DNA of 64,000 bases from Alitta virens (taxonomy: Eukaryota > Annelida > Polychaeta > Phyllodocida > Nereididae): assembly GCA_932294295.1 (NCBI GenBank), contig OW028579.1:8182370-8246369 (forward strand), read 5' to 3'. Below the pieces are notes generated by a model. The model did not search any database. It had not been told where the DNA came from and saw nothing but the letters and a program-made list of their open reading frames with translations. This document shows, piece after piece, positions 1 through 13,300 of this stretch. Made by a program: the position numbers and the translations under genes. Numbering within the stretch: position 1 is the first letter of the stretch; every line of letters starts with the position of its first letter.

Positions 1-348
1 TTGTTTTGTCGAGTCATATGAGATTTAAAGAAGTGATTCATTAGGTGTGTAAACTGTTGATTGGAGACACCAGAAAGAGACAGGGACTGCGTGCTGTGAG
101 ACAAACAGCCAGACAGAAAGAGAGATTACACATCTAAATGATAGCCTGACAGACAGTCAAACAGGCAGATATACAGTGTAGCAGACAGACTAAGTGAGAG
201 AAAGACATTACAAAGAACGTAAGACAATATACAGACTAACGGTGAACTAAGAAAGAGGCAGATAAAGAAAGAAAGAATAAGATATTCACATTGTGACAAA
301 ATAAAGTCCAACAGCCAATTTCAGAGGCAAAGAACATTTTAGAGTGAC

Positions 349-376
349 TAATAACAACCATTTTTGGTTGTTATTA
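349..376. repeat. Perfect 12-bp inverted repeat (hairpin)
   Basis: TAATAACAACCA is followed by TTTT and then by its exact reverse complement. No transposon ends or coding context are visible; the function is unknown. Confidence 0.75.
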
Positions 377-1988
377 CAAAGAACTTAGTGTAAGAATTGA
401 AAATCCTTGGGAAGCGCAAGCTAAATAAGCATCATATTTCCTCCCACTCTCAACTCATTAGTGATATGAAGTTGATAAAACTAGCACAACTGTACTTATG
501 ATGGTTCTCAAACGTTATTACAGGACAATTGTTCCTATAAACTGCTCAAAATGTATACAAACCAAGGACATTGCAATCAGGACAAAGCACAAACAACATA
601 CAGCATTAAAGGACAACCCGTGTATTTGTTGTAAACTGAGCGACGTAGTGGTTAAAAGAGCACTCTAGCGTTAGGTCTGACTCAGATGTGTAACTGCAGA
701 TGAATGTGAGTCATTGAGTCAGTCGGTCAGTCAGTCATTCAGTCTATTAAATTGGTCACCCCCTCGATTTTAAAAATGTTGTATATGTAAATGTCCATTT
801 TTTAAAGTTTAAATTGATGCATGTCTCGAAAACAATGAAGTTCCAGCTTGCAGCTCTTAAATTTCGCACAGTATTACAATATAGACCCCCACATGAATAG
901 CCAACAACATGTGGAGCTCAGCATGGAGCAAATTCATTGCGTAAATTCAGGCTAGCATGCCGCTAATTCCTGTGCCCAAAATGAAGGCCTCATGAAAACC
1001 GGAGATCAATATAAACGAGATAAGAAATGTGTCTGCCTCAACTTTTAGGGTGCCTCTAAATGTAGGACATGTGTACTTTGGAATATCATTTCAAAAGATA
1101 GGTTCTTATATATAATATATAAAATCTAAGTGTAATTTCCATCACTACTGGCCCAAGATAACTAGTCAGACTTGTTACTGGTCTCAACCAACAAGCTCAC
1201 TGCAATTTTTAGAATAGATTCAAAATTATAAGTCCTAATTTGGAAACACCATTACCTTGTTTAGTTATCACATGATTTCCTAATTATCGAAAATTGTTAT
1301 ATTTCATATATAATGACTTGGCTGGTGGTCTGTCTCTTGTTAATTGTGAGGCATGTTCCATCAATTATGTCTCAGTCACTCTGTATATCAAGTCTTTACC
1401 TCTAGAAAACCCCATTGATGTTGAATTAGGTTTTCATTTTCTTGTGCAAGATATTAGGAACCAAACTTTAACTCTTGCAAACTTATCTTTATACACCCAC
1501 CATAGTATACAATGGATTTGAATACAGCTTGTGTTAGAGAATGAAATATCTCTTTCATTGGACAACACCAGTTTTGTTTGGTCTGCAAAAGAGAGAATTG
1601 GAATTGTTGTCGTTCTTCTGTCTTGTTGAATTGAAAGTATTATGACGTAATCACTTACTCGTGACAGCAACAATGGTTGCTGTTTCCTCCCTTCAGAACA
1701 GGAGATTCACTCGGATTATCGTAGAACAGTGTGTTTGTTTTGCAGATTGTTTGGAACCATTGTCAGGAATTTTATAAAACCTTTTGTGTGGCTGAGCACT
1801 ATTTGTGTATCAATGGAGTTTTTTTTGGCACATCTGGTATTTTGTGAAAAAGGGTAATTGGAAATACTGGTTTAAATTCAAGTCGAATTCACAGATAATC
1901 ATTCCTTTTTTGTAGGAACGCACAATGTGCCAATATTAGGGAAGATAAGTAGCTGACGCAAACATTTTCAGTACTAGTAAATGTCGTA

Positions 1989-2137
1989 CATGGCTAAATG
2001 TGCAACGTGCGTTTTCCATGAGAAGGATAAACGCATGGAAAACGCATGGTTTTTAGCTAATTATAATAAGGAAAACCATGCGTTTTCCATGCGTTTATCC
2101 AAACGCATGGGAAACGCACGTAGCACATTTGGCCATG
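1989..2137. mobile_element. Palindromic MITE-like element, copy 1
   Basis: A near-perfect palindrome of about 150 bp. The ends read CATGGCTAAATGTGC on the left and GCACATTTGGCCATG on the right. The arms contain repeated CGTTTTCCATGCG blocks that pair across a short AT-rich centre at about 2055-2070. TA dinucleotides flank both sides. A second copy lies at 36833-36987. No coding capacity; a non-autonomous fold-back element is the simplest reading. Confidence 0.75.
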
Positions 2138-4177
2138 ATATGCATAGCAAATAAAGGAACAAAATAATGGGATTTTAACAACATTCTGTCCATCTAAGAA
2201 ATTCCTTACATTCATTGCTGGTTTAGCAAAATGTAGAAATCTTTTTATCTGACAGCAACAGTGCAACTGTAGCCAGCCAGTTAGTAGGAAGTAGGCGACC
2301 AGCTAGCCATATTGTTTGTGACAGCAAGCACCCCAACACTCTAAGGACACTTTTCTCATCATGAGACACAATGCAGAAAATAACAATCAGTTGACCTTTT
2401 GACCTTGGCGCCATAACAATCGCCTTCCAGATTGTTTTCTATTTCTGACTCTTTGCCTCGCAGGCAAATGCTACGAACAGATTAGATGAAGATGTTTGCC
2501 CGGGTGCCATCCTGAGACCTGATTTTCTTTTACATCCACTGGCTTTTATATACAGTAAAAACCCATCATAAGGCTATATCACTTGTCTTGCTTTAAAATT
2601 AGTATGCAGTTTGCTGGTTAACCCAACTATATCGCTGCCTACCTAGTTTTTCTCATATGTTAATAGGTCATGCCCTGTACTCTCTGTTTAAGCCGAGGTA
2701 TTATGTATATAAATATGGAGTGGAATCTAATCCTTATCATCTCATCATTATGTCTGCCTCTGTCAACTGGCCATACACGCTGATACGCTTCAGTGATAGC
2801 CATTGCATTATACCCAACCAAAGAACTAAGTTCTTTGACCTAACTATTCCCTCGTATTTGCTCCAAACCCAAGTCCCCTTACGATACACAAATTATGCGT
2901 CAAAAATGGCCAATAAAATCCATTATTGCAGTTCTTTGGCCTCAAAGGAGAAATAGAAATATGAAACAACTGTCCTATCGCAGACTACTCTGTGCTTCTA
3001 TTGAGTCTTATTCATATATAAGAGCCAAGTTAAATTCTACCAAATGTGTCCATAATGTAGAAGTTCTACTGTTGTCAATGGTGAGACACCACAGATAGTT
3101 TTTTGTAACAGTGGTGTCTTGTTACATGAACATTTTCGTTATTGCCTAAAAAAGAAAATATATAGAAACTAAAACTTTGTGTCAGTTGTCTATTTTTGCC
3201 ACTAAAAATGTGGAATAATATACGATATAAGCAAGATTTTGCTAATATTTGTTTTCAACACAACAGTGGATATTGTTTTAATCACCTTCGTAGAGTCTAC
3301 TTTTATTCATTATCATATAACTTTAGAAACTGGGCATGTCTCCTTGTAGCTTACCGTTTCTCTAATCGTGTCACACAACACTATACATTTTCCTATTGAA
3401 ATTCTACACAATCCATGGCATTTGATAACTATGGCCATAAAATGTCTTTCTCACACTTACTGAATACAGATTAGCCAAACTTTTGTGCTAAGGTGCCATA
3501 TATTGGCTTATTAAGGTAATCAATCTGGGAACATTGTTTACAACAGACAGGTGTCCCATCTATCAGTGTAATGCTTAATACTCAATAATATTAATGTCTA
3601 GTATAATGATGAATGGCAATAAACTGTCCAATACATGATTTACGTATGTACCGAGCATGATCAGAAATACTTATTACATATGTAGGCGTGTTATTCATGT
3701 GCCACGGCTGATCACAAGTATAATGTTTGTGTTGGGAAATGCTAAGTTTTGTTAGTCCCATCAAAAGGACATAAAAGACTTGATAGACTCCATATTAATT
3801 TTATATTTCCTTATTTTAATCAGTTTTCACATTTCCATCTTTTATGTAAAATTGGCAATTACACAGACATGTAGTCTGGTGAGCAATACTGCTATCAGTA
3901 TGGGGTACTGCTGCTATGCATATATTGCAACTGAACCAGCCCGAGCAGCTCCTCATTATGAAGTTTTGGAATTGTTTCATTTCTGTGATACTAATATTAG
4001 AGTATTTAGGAAAAACTGAGCTACTTCATACATATTATTGATATTAATCCTGTAGTCAAATGGCAAATATGTTAAATATATGTATATGATATGATACTCT
4101 TTTTTTTTTTACAGGAAATATTATAATGGCGATATTAAATCATGTCTAAAATTAAATAACGCGTGATTGTATTTCAG

Positions 4178-4388
4178 ACGAATGAAGAAGACTGTGAACA
4201 GAGTTGCAACTTTTTACGACACCTTCGGACAGTTCGACCCGGGTCCTGTCCTCCAGTCCAAGAGGTCATTGCTCAATCGGCAGTTTGCACTGAAGCGTGT
4301 CATCATGACAGAGACTGCGAGGGTACGAGAAAATGCTGTCCCCACTCCTGCGGAAGGGCTTGTGTCAATCCTGTTCATTTGTATAATG
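4178..4388 (+). CDS. KAL1/ANOS1: Anosmin-1 exon: end of Cys-box plus WAP domain
   Basis: The acceptor is TATTTCAG before 4178 and the donor is GTAAGG at 4389. Phase 0 in, phase 1 out. It contains CEQSCNF, which continues the N-terminal Cys-rich box, then the eight-cysteine whey acidic protein core with the KCC and CGRAC pairs. The Met codon upstream at 4163 lies inside the intron and is not the start. Confidence 0.93.
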
Positions 4389-7300
4389 GTAAGGACCATG
4401 AAAGACATACCAACTCCCAAGGTGATTCAACATGTTGTGTAAAGATTAAATCCTTTGTTGTCTTTAAATCGCAACTTCGCTACGAAGTGCAAAAATATAT
4501 ATACGGTATGGCATGCTACTTTATGTGAGAGAGTTTTTTGAGGGATAAATTTAATATCAAATAGCATGGTGATCAGTAGTTTCCTGTGAAAGAGTAGTTT
4601 GGGTAGATGAGTTATTTTGAATCATGGAACAGTCCATTTGAATCATGGAACAGTCCTGGTACAGGGAGGTTTTTGAAATAGAAATCAGTCTAGTGGTCTA
4701 CTGGGGTAAAGGTGTACCTTTGAGATTGGCAAGTTTACCATTTGACGAGAGGTCTAAAACTAACTAACTGCTATCATGGCAAAGTATAATTCACCAATAA
4801 AAAAAGTCAGTTGCAGGCATTGAGTAATTGTATATACCTGTCTAAAATGATGTTTTGTTTTGTCGCAGGGGTGCCAGAAATCCCACTAATCATCAGAGTT
4901 CGTGAGAGACCGTCTACCGGTTCGGTCGATATTACATGGCTACCTTCGCAGTCAAACAACTCCATACCAATATTGTATATGGTACAAGGAAGATATAACG
5001 TTGGCCAACATGCTAGTGAGCTACATTTATCAGAATGGTCCCAGCTGGCCCAGGTAGGCATAATTGTGTTTTATACGAAAGATATTCTATCATAATTCTT
5101 GTAGATGTTGAACATAAAGGCATTAAGACAAAGTGGTTTATGGGGAGAGAACTGCTATAAAATACAATGCAAAAGGATGGTGTAGGCTTACAGTTTTTGT
5201 GATTATATGATGGACCGTCAAATGCCTCAAAGTGTCTTGAAATATAGGCCTCTACATTATACTGATATCTTACGGATTGAACAGGGTGGACCTTGGATGT
5301 TAATTCAAGGGTGGACCAAACAGAAAATGTTTGGGATGTTGACTGGGAAACAATCTGGCTACCCAGTGAAGAATTCATGCCACCCAGGAATCAAAATTGT
5401 TAAATATTTTTTCAACTAGGTGGCCCAAATCTACCCACAAATGTATCAAAATGCTCAGAATTCAAAACGCCTAAATCAACTAGGTGTTTCAGCAGGTTGC
5501 TAAAATGATGGTATAATACAGCTGGCTAAGATTCTCAATCATTCCTGGCTTTTATGACAATTCTCAGAGTATCCGAATTCTTCAACATATTCCTGACGAA
5601 GAACAGAAATACATAATGTAGCCTTGAAATCGGACCCATGGCCCTTGACTTACATGTGCCATTTTTCTAGACCATTATCTGACCATAGCAATATGGGAAT
5701 GGCCTCATATCCGCCCTTAGGGACAAATTTACTGAGCCTCAGGTCTCGTGCCACATAAAAATGGCATCATTAGTGTCTCGCCAGTCTGACTGAGGTCCTG
5801 CTAGTCACTTGAAGTCCTCGAGATCCTGAACTTTATATTTATGTCATACTGATTTGATACTGGTCATGTGGACCAGTGGACCTGTCTTGTTATATCTGTA
5901 CCTTTCAATGCTGGTTTACTATTACCAAACCTAAACGCCATACACGGTATCACTAGCATCGTAACTTCACCATTAATGTCACCAAAAATTCATTCTATGG
6001 TGAAAGTCCAGTTTTGTGCAAATATTACTGGTCTTCTTGTAAAAATGGTCGTAATATAGGTAAAATACAAAAGCAGAATGCACTTGGGTCCTACAATTGA
6101 TGGTATCTTTATAGTGAGGTGGTCTTAAAGACCTTTTCTGTGGAGTGGTCATTAAAATTACCTCACAAAGGGATCATTTCAATAGCAAGACAGTCTTGTT
6201 TTGATACCTAGTTACAGGCTAGAAACTGAACCTACAGTTTTCAGGGGAGCTGAGTTGATCTTAACCACAACACCAGTCATTCAAATAACTATGCACAAAA
6301 TATGTTGTACTTCACCCTTCACTTCAGACTGTAGACACCACCAACCACATGCCTGTGTGGCTTATCTACTTGTTTGTTGAAGACACAGGAAGATAGAGAC
6401 GAAATGGGATTCTACAGGGTGCACCATTGTCACCAAACGCATGCCTTATTTCCCCACAAGAGACCCTCTCCTCTGACCTCAAGGGAGCTAGGGTTTCCTA
6501 ATTTGGATCACCTTTCAAAATGCACTCGCCAAGACCTCGTGGCTCGCCATATTAAGTAGGAATCTGTTGATCTGCAGCAAAATTAGGCAACTTCTCATGA
6601 ACTTTGTCCAGGAAACTTTGTTGTAATTAAATGTCAAAAACTTTGAAATTAAAAACAGGAAATAGAAGAAAAATTATGTCATTGGTTTTTTCAACACAAA
6701 ATCAGGTTGATAAGCATTTTCTTATTGAGACTGATTGGAATCTTAGTCAGTGGATACAGCTATCTGGAACAGACACACGTAATGATGAAATGAAAGGCTC
6801 AGGAGTCCTTGTCAGATTATGTATATACAATACCATTATATTGCATAGAAACCTCAGCACAGCCTCTAAACACAAGAACATGCCACTTAAATCTCATGCA
6901 AACAACTGCGATCAAGCTAACAGGAAAAAGTTAGGAGTGCTTCCATAACCAAATTGTGGTAATTAAGGCTTCCAATTATGAATTATGATTAAATCAGGCA
7001 CAACAAGAAACATTCAGTCAAAATGTCAAATTCCCAAAAGGGATTGAATTTCATATAATTCTGGTTTACACAGATTTCTGTTTCATTCTAATAATATCAC
7101 CGAAGTTGCTGTTTTGCAATGTTGTATGCATATATAAATTATTTATTCTAAATATGAAAACTCTATAGTGTAACTATTGTTACTAACATCTAACAATTGA
7201 AAAAACACTTTGTATTTTTGTGGAAAATTTGTGGTAATCCATATTTGAATATATATAGTTTAAATAAAAAATAAATACAAGTTGCTGAAACTTTTCTGAT

Positions 7301-10300
7301 ATTGACAAAAAGTATGGGAAGTGACATATCAGAGAAGTCCGTGTTTTGCATGGATAAGGACGTTATGTGTACTTGTATATTTGTTCAACATGAACTTTCC
7401 GAACATAAACCAGAGTGATGAACCTGACAGGCAATATCCACTGCATTTTATGACAGGCTTTAATATACTGCGAACCAACCTCAAAGTTCCGACTCACTCG
7501 TTCACTTTCTATTCAAGCGGTGCATGATATTGGAACATCATGCGAAAACGCTCGTTCGCAGTACTGCGGCTCAGAGCATCATATGAAAGTTCCAATCTGC
7601 TCTTTATTGAGTCCATATATCATAGGATGTTGGAGGCCAGAGCTACAGATCTATGCAAGAACCTGAGTGGCAGCATGCGATGAATCCTCACCCAATGTGC
7701 CCTGATTTCATTTGTGTTATTGGTTCAGTCTTACATGCAGACCAGAGGCTGTGTTGGTGATTTAGGTGCAGTGTCAATTCATTAGACAACTAACGATGTG
7801 ATGGCGTGTTATCCGACACAGCCAAACTCCTATAGAAATGGATCATGAGGAGACACACAATGGACCACTTACATAAGGTCTTATGGAGAAAATACTGCGG
7901 AACCATGCTGCGAAGACCACCTCATGATGTAACATGCTTAGAAATATTGCAGAGAGCTTCACCTTATCATGTCGAGTCCTGACAACAGTAGACTTAGTAT
8001 TGAAAACGATACTGCAGGACCTCAATATAAGGACCGCACGTTCCTCATAATATACCTTAATATGCTATACCAGAAACTTCAGTATTGAGATTATGGAGGT
8101 AATACTGCAGAATGCCATACCATGATAATGCATAAGTCAACAAGAACAACTTCAGTCTGAAGTGCTTATTCAGGTGTATTAAAAAAAATACCAATATTCT
8201 TCTCTGGAAGTCCTGAGTTCTACTAGCCTCTTATCATGACGTCTGTCTCTGAGTAAATATTATACAATAAAATGCAACACAATACTGAAGAGGTTATAAA
8301 GCAATGACGTGCTCTCCATATAAGGCTTCACTGTACATACAAGTAATGATGCTAATGCCCCTCACATGGATGGAAATCTGTTCATGCAGACTGGCTGGAG
8401 CAGCTACTAAACCTCCCATGGTTCTCTGTTCTTTTCATTCTTTGTCCTGGCATTTTTATGACCCTATGACTTACTCCTATAAGGCCACTCCATTGTTGAA
8501 GATACTTTAATTCCCAATTACACTTTCTTTGGACTCAGCGGTGGTGGAATTTAGATTTCTGGCTAGAGATCATGCAACTTCAAGGCTTTCTAAAATTATT
8601 TACTTTTTTTACTTTTTAAAGTGCAATGATGCTGTTCTTACCTATTTCACCTTGATACATCACATAACAGCCTGCCAATGTGTTCTTGAATTTCAAGAAA
8701 CAGTGATTAAAATGAATAAAACTGCTCAGAGAGAACTATGAAAACTGCACAAAAAGTGCACCGAATGCATTGAATTTACCTGTGTTTTATACTCATCTAA
8801 TGCCAAATATTGAAAATTTCCCATCTGTAGTGTGAAAGAACTCAGCTTCTGTAAAACACACGCCATTTCCAAAATATGCAACCCACTTATGGAAGTTTTC
8901 TTTCTCAGCCAATGCATTACGACAAAATGCAACAGATAATACATAACAAAACCTTACAATAAGCTACAGACTACAATGAAGTCCAATGTTTTGCATTGGA
9001 AGTGCATGTGTTGCCTTGTAGCGCATGTGTTGCTTTCAAATTGTCATGCATAGAAAATGAAATTCTCCGGTTTTTGCATTTGTATAATCATGAAACTGGA
9101 CTCTCTCATTGTTAGCCATTGAGGTTATTGAAATTGAGCACTCGCCAATGACTGAAGTGCTTTTTCAGCTTTTTGGACTTATACAGGACTTAATGGGATT
9201 TGCCTCTAATCAGTCTAAGTCCCACAGCACAAACTGGCATTATAAGCTATCTATGGAATACACTCCCACCCAAAGCCAAATTGTAAGCAATTGCATTAGA
9301 CTAAACATGGCAAAGATTGCTTTATGGTCTATAGGATGATGAATTTGTCGTGTTTGTGGTATTTTACTTTGTTTGTGCAACTTATACAGTTTGTAACATT
9401 ACATTCAGGAAGACTAATGTACATGGACAAGTATGATTGCTATCAGATAGGTGTAAACCGAATCAAAACTTTAATATCATTACCAATCTACATGCCTTAC
9501 CATCCTGTGGTGTTCATTGTATGGTAAATTACAATTATACGACAGAACAGGATCGACTTACCAATGATCTACTTAATTGTGAGTTGATAGTTATAATGAA
9601 AGTGTATTTAAGAGAGGTGCATGTACCTATATGTTGTAGCACCCGATTAAATAAATCGTTTTAAAACTAAAAGGCAATTTGGTGGAGACATACATTATAT
9701 CATTCAGTTTTTTTTGTGATCATCTACATGTCAGCCTAGGCTTTTCTGCAATTTTATCTGTCTTGTTTTCTGTGCTTTACTAAACTCATCTAAATGATTT
9801 TGAACCTTTTTGGCTGTCGTATTAACTTACGGCGAATGTTCAATTTTGAATAATCTGTCTAGATTTAAAAAAATATCTTCAAGAAATCAAATCGACTCAA
9901 TCCCAATCCAGGCACTCATTGCTCTGTTACAATTTGTTTTTCTCAGCCATCAGATCGTAAAATCATCTTACGTTTGCAAACATTTGGCTTTGGAGCATTG
10001 TCTGTCAATCAATTAGCTTTCGTGGCTGCTGTTGATGCTGCTGTTGATGCTGCTGTTGATGCTGCTGTTGATGCTGCTGTTGATGCTGCTGTTGATGCTG
10101 CTGTTGATGCTGCTGTAAACGATTTAGTTTGAATTGTGAGCCATCAAACAGCATTTGATGTGAGTGGCCAATTGTGTATCTAACCCACAGGGATCTGCCC
10201 TCTGAGTTTCAAACGCTTTTCTATTGATGACTGTCATGCACACACGAGTGTTTTGGACTGAGCCCACACGCAACAAGAGACTATGTGCGACTGTTAATTG

Positions 10301-13300
10301 CTTTGCAATTAGTCGCTTTTACTCTGCAGTAACAGGTGTTACATGGAACTCAATGTTGTGATAATCTTTCCTATGTTATCGTTCCTTCTAATGCTTTGTT
10401 AAACGCGTTATTGCCAGTTTCAAGAAGAATAGAGAAAAAAGGAAAATCTATAATTTCATGATTTATCAAAAATATGCTTTTTTAAATGTTCTGTATTATT
10501 CTCGAAACCCCTGCAGTGAAACTACTATGTGGTTAAACAAATTCAGCTGAAAGTGCTAAGGTCAATCAAATTAATATTAAATTTACGAAATTTGCCAAGA
10601 TATTGGCTCATTGCAGAATTATCATTCACAGACTTATATTTTGCAATGCATGTATGTGTTTAACCAGTTTCTCAACCTATACGCTGCAGGACATTTATAG
10701 TATCACCCAGAACAGTTTGAATCAATTATTTAATGATTAATGTGATTCTTGTACTGTACAGAGGACAACATAAAACACCATCAGATCATCACAAAATAAA
10801 TATAAATAGCCTGACAATTTTCCTTTCAAACTTCTGGATATATTCTGCATGCAAATGCTGCTTGTAACTTTTCTCTTCGAATAACTGTTTCATACTGTCC
10901 CCTTATGTCTCTTTATAGCTACAATGCATCTAGCAAACCTCTGCATTGTACAGCAAACCCAATGCTTTGGGAGTTACCTACATGTAGCCCTGTTCTTTGA
11001 TATCTTGAGGCTTCACCAGCTGCCAGCATCGGGTGGGCCTAATGACCAACAATCACGACAGTTTCCCATCTCAATATCAGACAAGAGCCGCATCCCTGTT
11101 GCTGCTGCTGAGGCTGTTGCTTCTGATGCAGAGCTTCATCACTCAGTTGGATGCAGCATTACTTGGTTAGCAAGCCCTCAAATTAAGCCAACACATAAGA
11201 GGTGTATTGCTATCGTCTGAAGAGATACTAGTAAGATAAAATAAGATACAATAAGATAAAACTTTATTTACAGTCGGTGGTGACAATAAAACAAAGAACA
11301 TAAGCTACAGTAGCTTTTAACCGACAAATAAAATAGCAAAAACAACAAGAAGACAAATATTTACAAATGATATGAGAAATGACATATAATGTTCTTAGTA
11401 CAGGTTATTTTGTATACAAAAAATACAAGATCCACATTGACAGTTATTCCAGTAGTTACTGTTTCTTAACAATTGTCTAAAGTTTGCATATTCATTGACT
11501 TCCTTAATTTGAACATGTAAATCATATCATACTGAAGCACCTTGACATACTATGGATTTCATACCATATTTTATAGTATTGTATGGTGGCTTTACTAATT
11601 TTCACTTGTCTCTTATATTGTACTGTGTAATTTGCCACATGAAAAACCGACTTTCAACAGGTGGTGACAAATTGTAAAGGGTCTTGTAACCAAATTCACC
11701 TAAGGTCATTTTCCTAATAACATAAAGCATTCTTTTTCCTGTTTTACTGTTTCTTGTCTTGTCCTACCATGAAAGTATTATATACAATTGCGCAATATAC
11801 AAAATTTGATGATATAAATGATTAATATATCCTAAGTTTGCTGGTAAGGTCCATATATTTGCATAACCTTTGAACTGCATTTATTTGTCTGGCTGCTTTT
11901 ATACAGATAACTGAAACATGGTAATTAAAGTTCAACTTGTTGTCTATATTGATACTTAAAAGTTTAACAATTGTGTCTGATTTGATCAATTGTCCTCCAA
12001 TATCAAAGTCAATGTTAATATTATCTTTACTTTTACATATTGCCTGAAACTTGGATGAGTTAGCCTTCCTAAAATTAACATGGAACCATTTAACTGCTTG
12101 CCTAGAGGCCTGTTCAAGTTTGTCTTTGATTATTCTAAGGTTACTGTGTGAGAATGACAGTAGGGTCAAGCAAAAAGTCATTTATAAAGATATTAAAGAT
12201 GAGCGGCCTAAAAGAGATCCTTGGGGAACGCCAGTTCTGAGCTGTGACCATTCGCTTCTAAAATTACATAATTTAACATTTTGATTCCGATTTATTAGGT
12301 AGTTCATTATGAATGAACAAGCATCAAGGGATATACCATATGCATGTAATTTGGCTGTAAGTAAGCCATGTGGTAAGCTATCAAAGGCCTTAGACAGATC
12401 AATTAATATACAACCAACATGACGGTTCTCGTCTAAGGCTTTCCTCCAGTCCTCAATACACTTAACTAATACATTGTTACAGCTATAAGTTTTTTTATAA
12501 GCCGAAAGATCTGTTGATAGGGAAGAGGAGATGAATTGTCACACATTACTCCTTCAAATAATTTAGAGGTTGAGATGAGAATACTAAGGGACCTGTAATT
12601 TTCTTTAGACAGCTGGTCACATTTTTTAAATAGTGGTGATACCTTTGCTCTTTTATTGTGGTCAGGAAAAATACAGGAGGCAATGTTGTTGTTTATGATA
12701 GATGTCAGACTGTGACTCCAGGCTGTGTGAGCCAACTTTTAGAAACCTGGGGGAAATGTTGTCGAAACCACTAGCTTTTTTTGTTTGTAAAAGTTTAAGT
12801 TTCTTTTCAGTAATTGTTTGGGATATGTGGGTAAAGTTAAACTGTTGATTGGTGTTTGCATGATCATTTATGAGTTTGATGCTTGGGTGGTCTTTATAGT
12901 GATTAATGACCTGATCCGCCAAAATTTTGTTTACATTTTCAGGTTCACTCATAACATGCGCTACATTTATAAAGTACTTGTTAAAAATGTTACTGACATC
13001 AGATTGGTTACTGACCAGAGTTCCATTTTCATTGCGTTATAGTTTGTTGGCTAGATTTTATTTTATTTGTCATGAAAGGTTTTAAAATTTCCCAAAAGTG
13101 TTTATTTTTTTTAATTACTGGAGTTACATTTGTCATCAAATTACTTTTTCGGGGAGAGTCTCTTTAGTTTATTGACTTCGTTTCTTTGCTGTTTGAATTT
13201 TTGCAAATTTTCCTGGCTTCTAACTTTATTGTATTTCCTTCTAAGAGCTGCCTTTACATTTATAGCTTTCCTTACATTATTATTCATATAAGGATGTTGA

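Larger units (their letters stand above)
1..4177. other. Upstream or intronic stretch without a supported gene
   Basis: No exon is supported here. The start (about 60-300) is a degenerate CAGA-type low-complexity tract. A perfect 12-bp hairpin with a 4-nt loop lies at 349-376, and CAGT-type short repeats lie at about 710-745. A palindromic element at 1989-2137 is listed separately. I looked for the anosmin-1 N-terminal Cys-rich exon in this stretch on the + strand and did not find one. The stretch is therefore either intron upstream of the WAP exon, with the first exons outside the window, or those exons are too short to recognise. Confidence 0.5.

Noticed and set aside
4163..4177. ATG in front of the WAP exon as gene start
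   Set aside because: It lies before a good TATTTCAG acceptor, inside the intron; there is no signal peptide and the Cys-rich box would be missing.
10924..11220. 98-codon + strand frame next to the LINE tail
   Set aside because: No motif and no splice context; ends at the simple-repeat tail.
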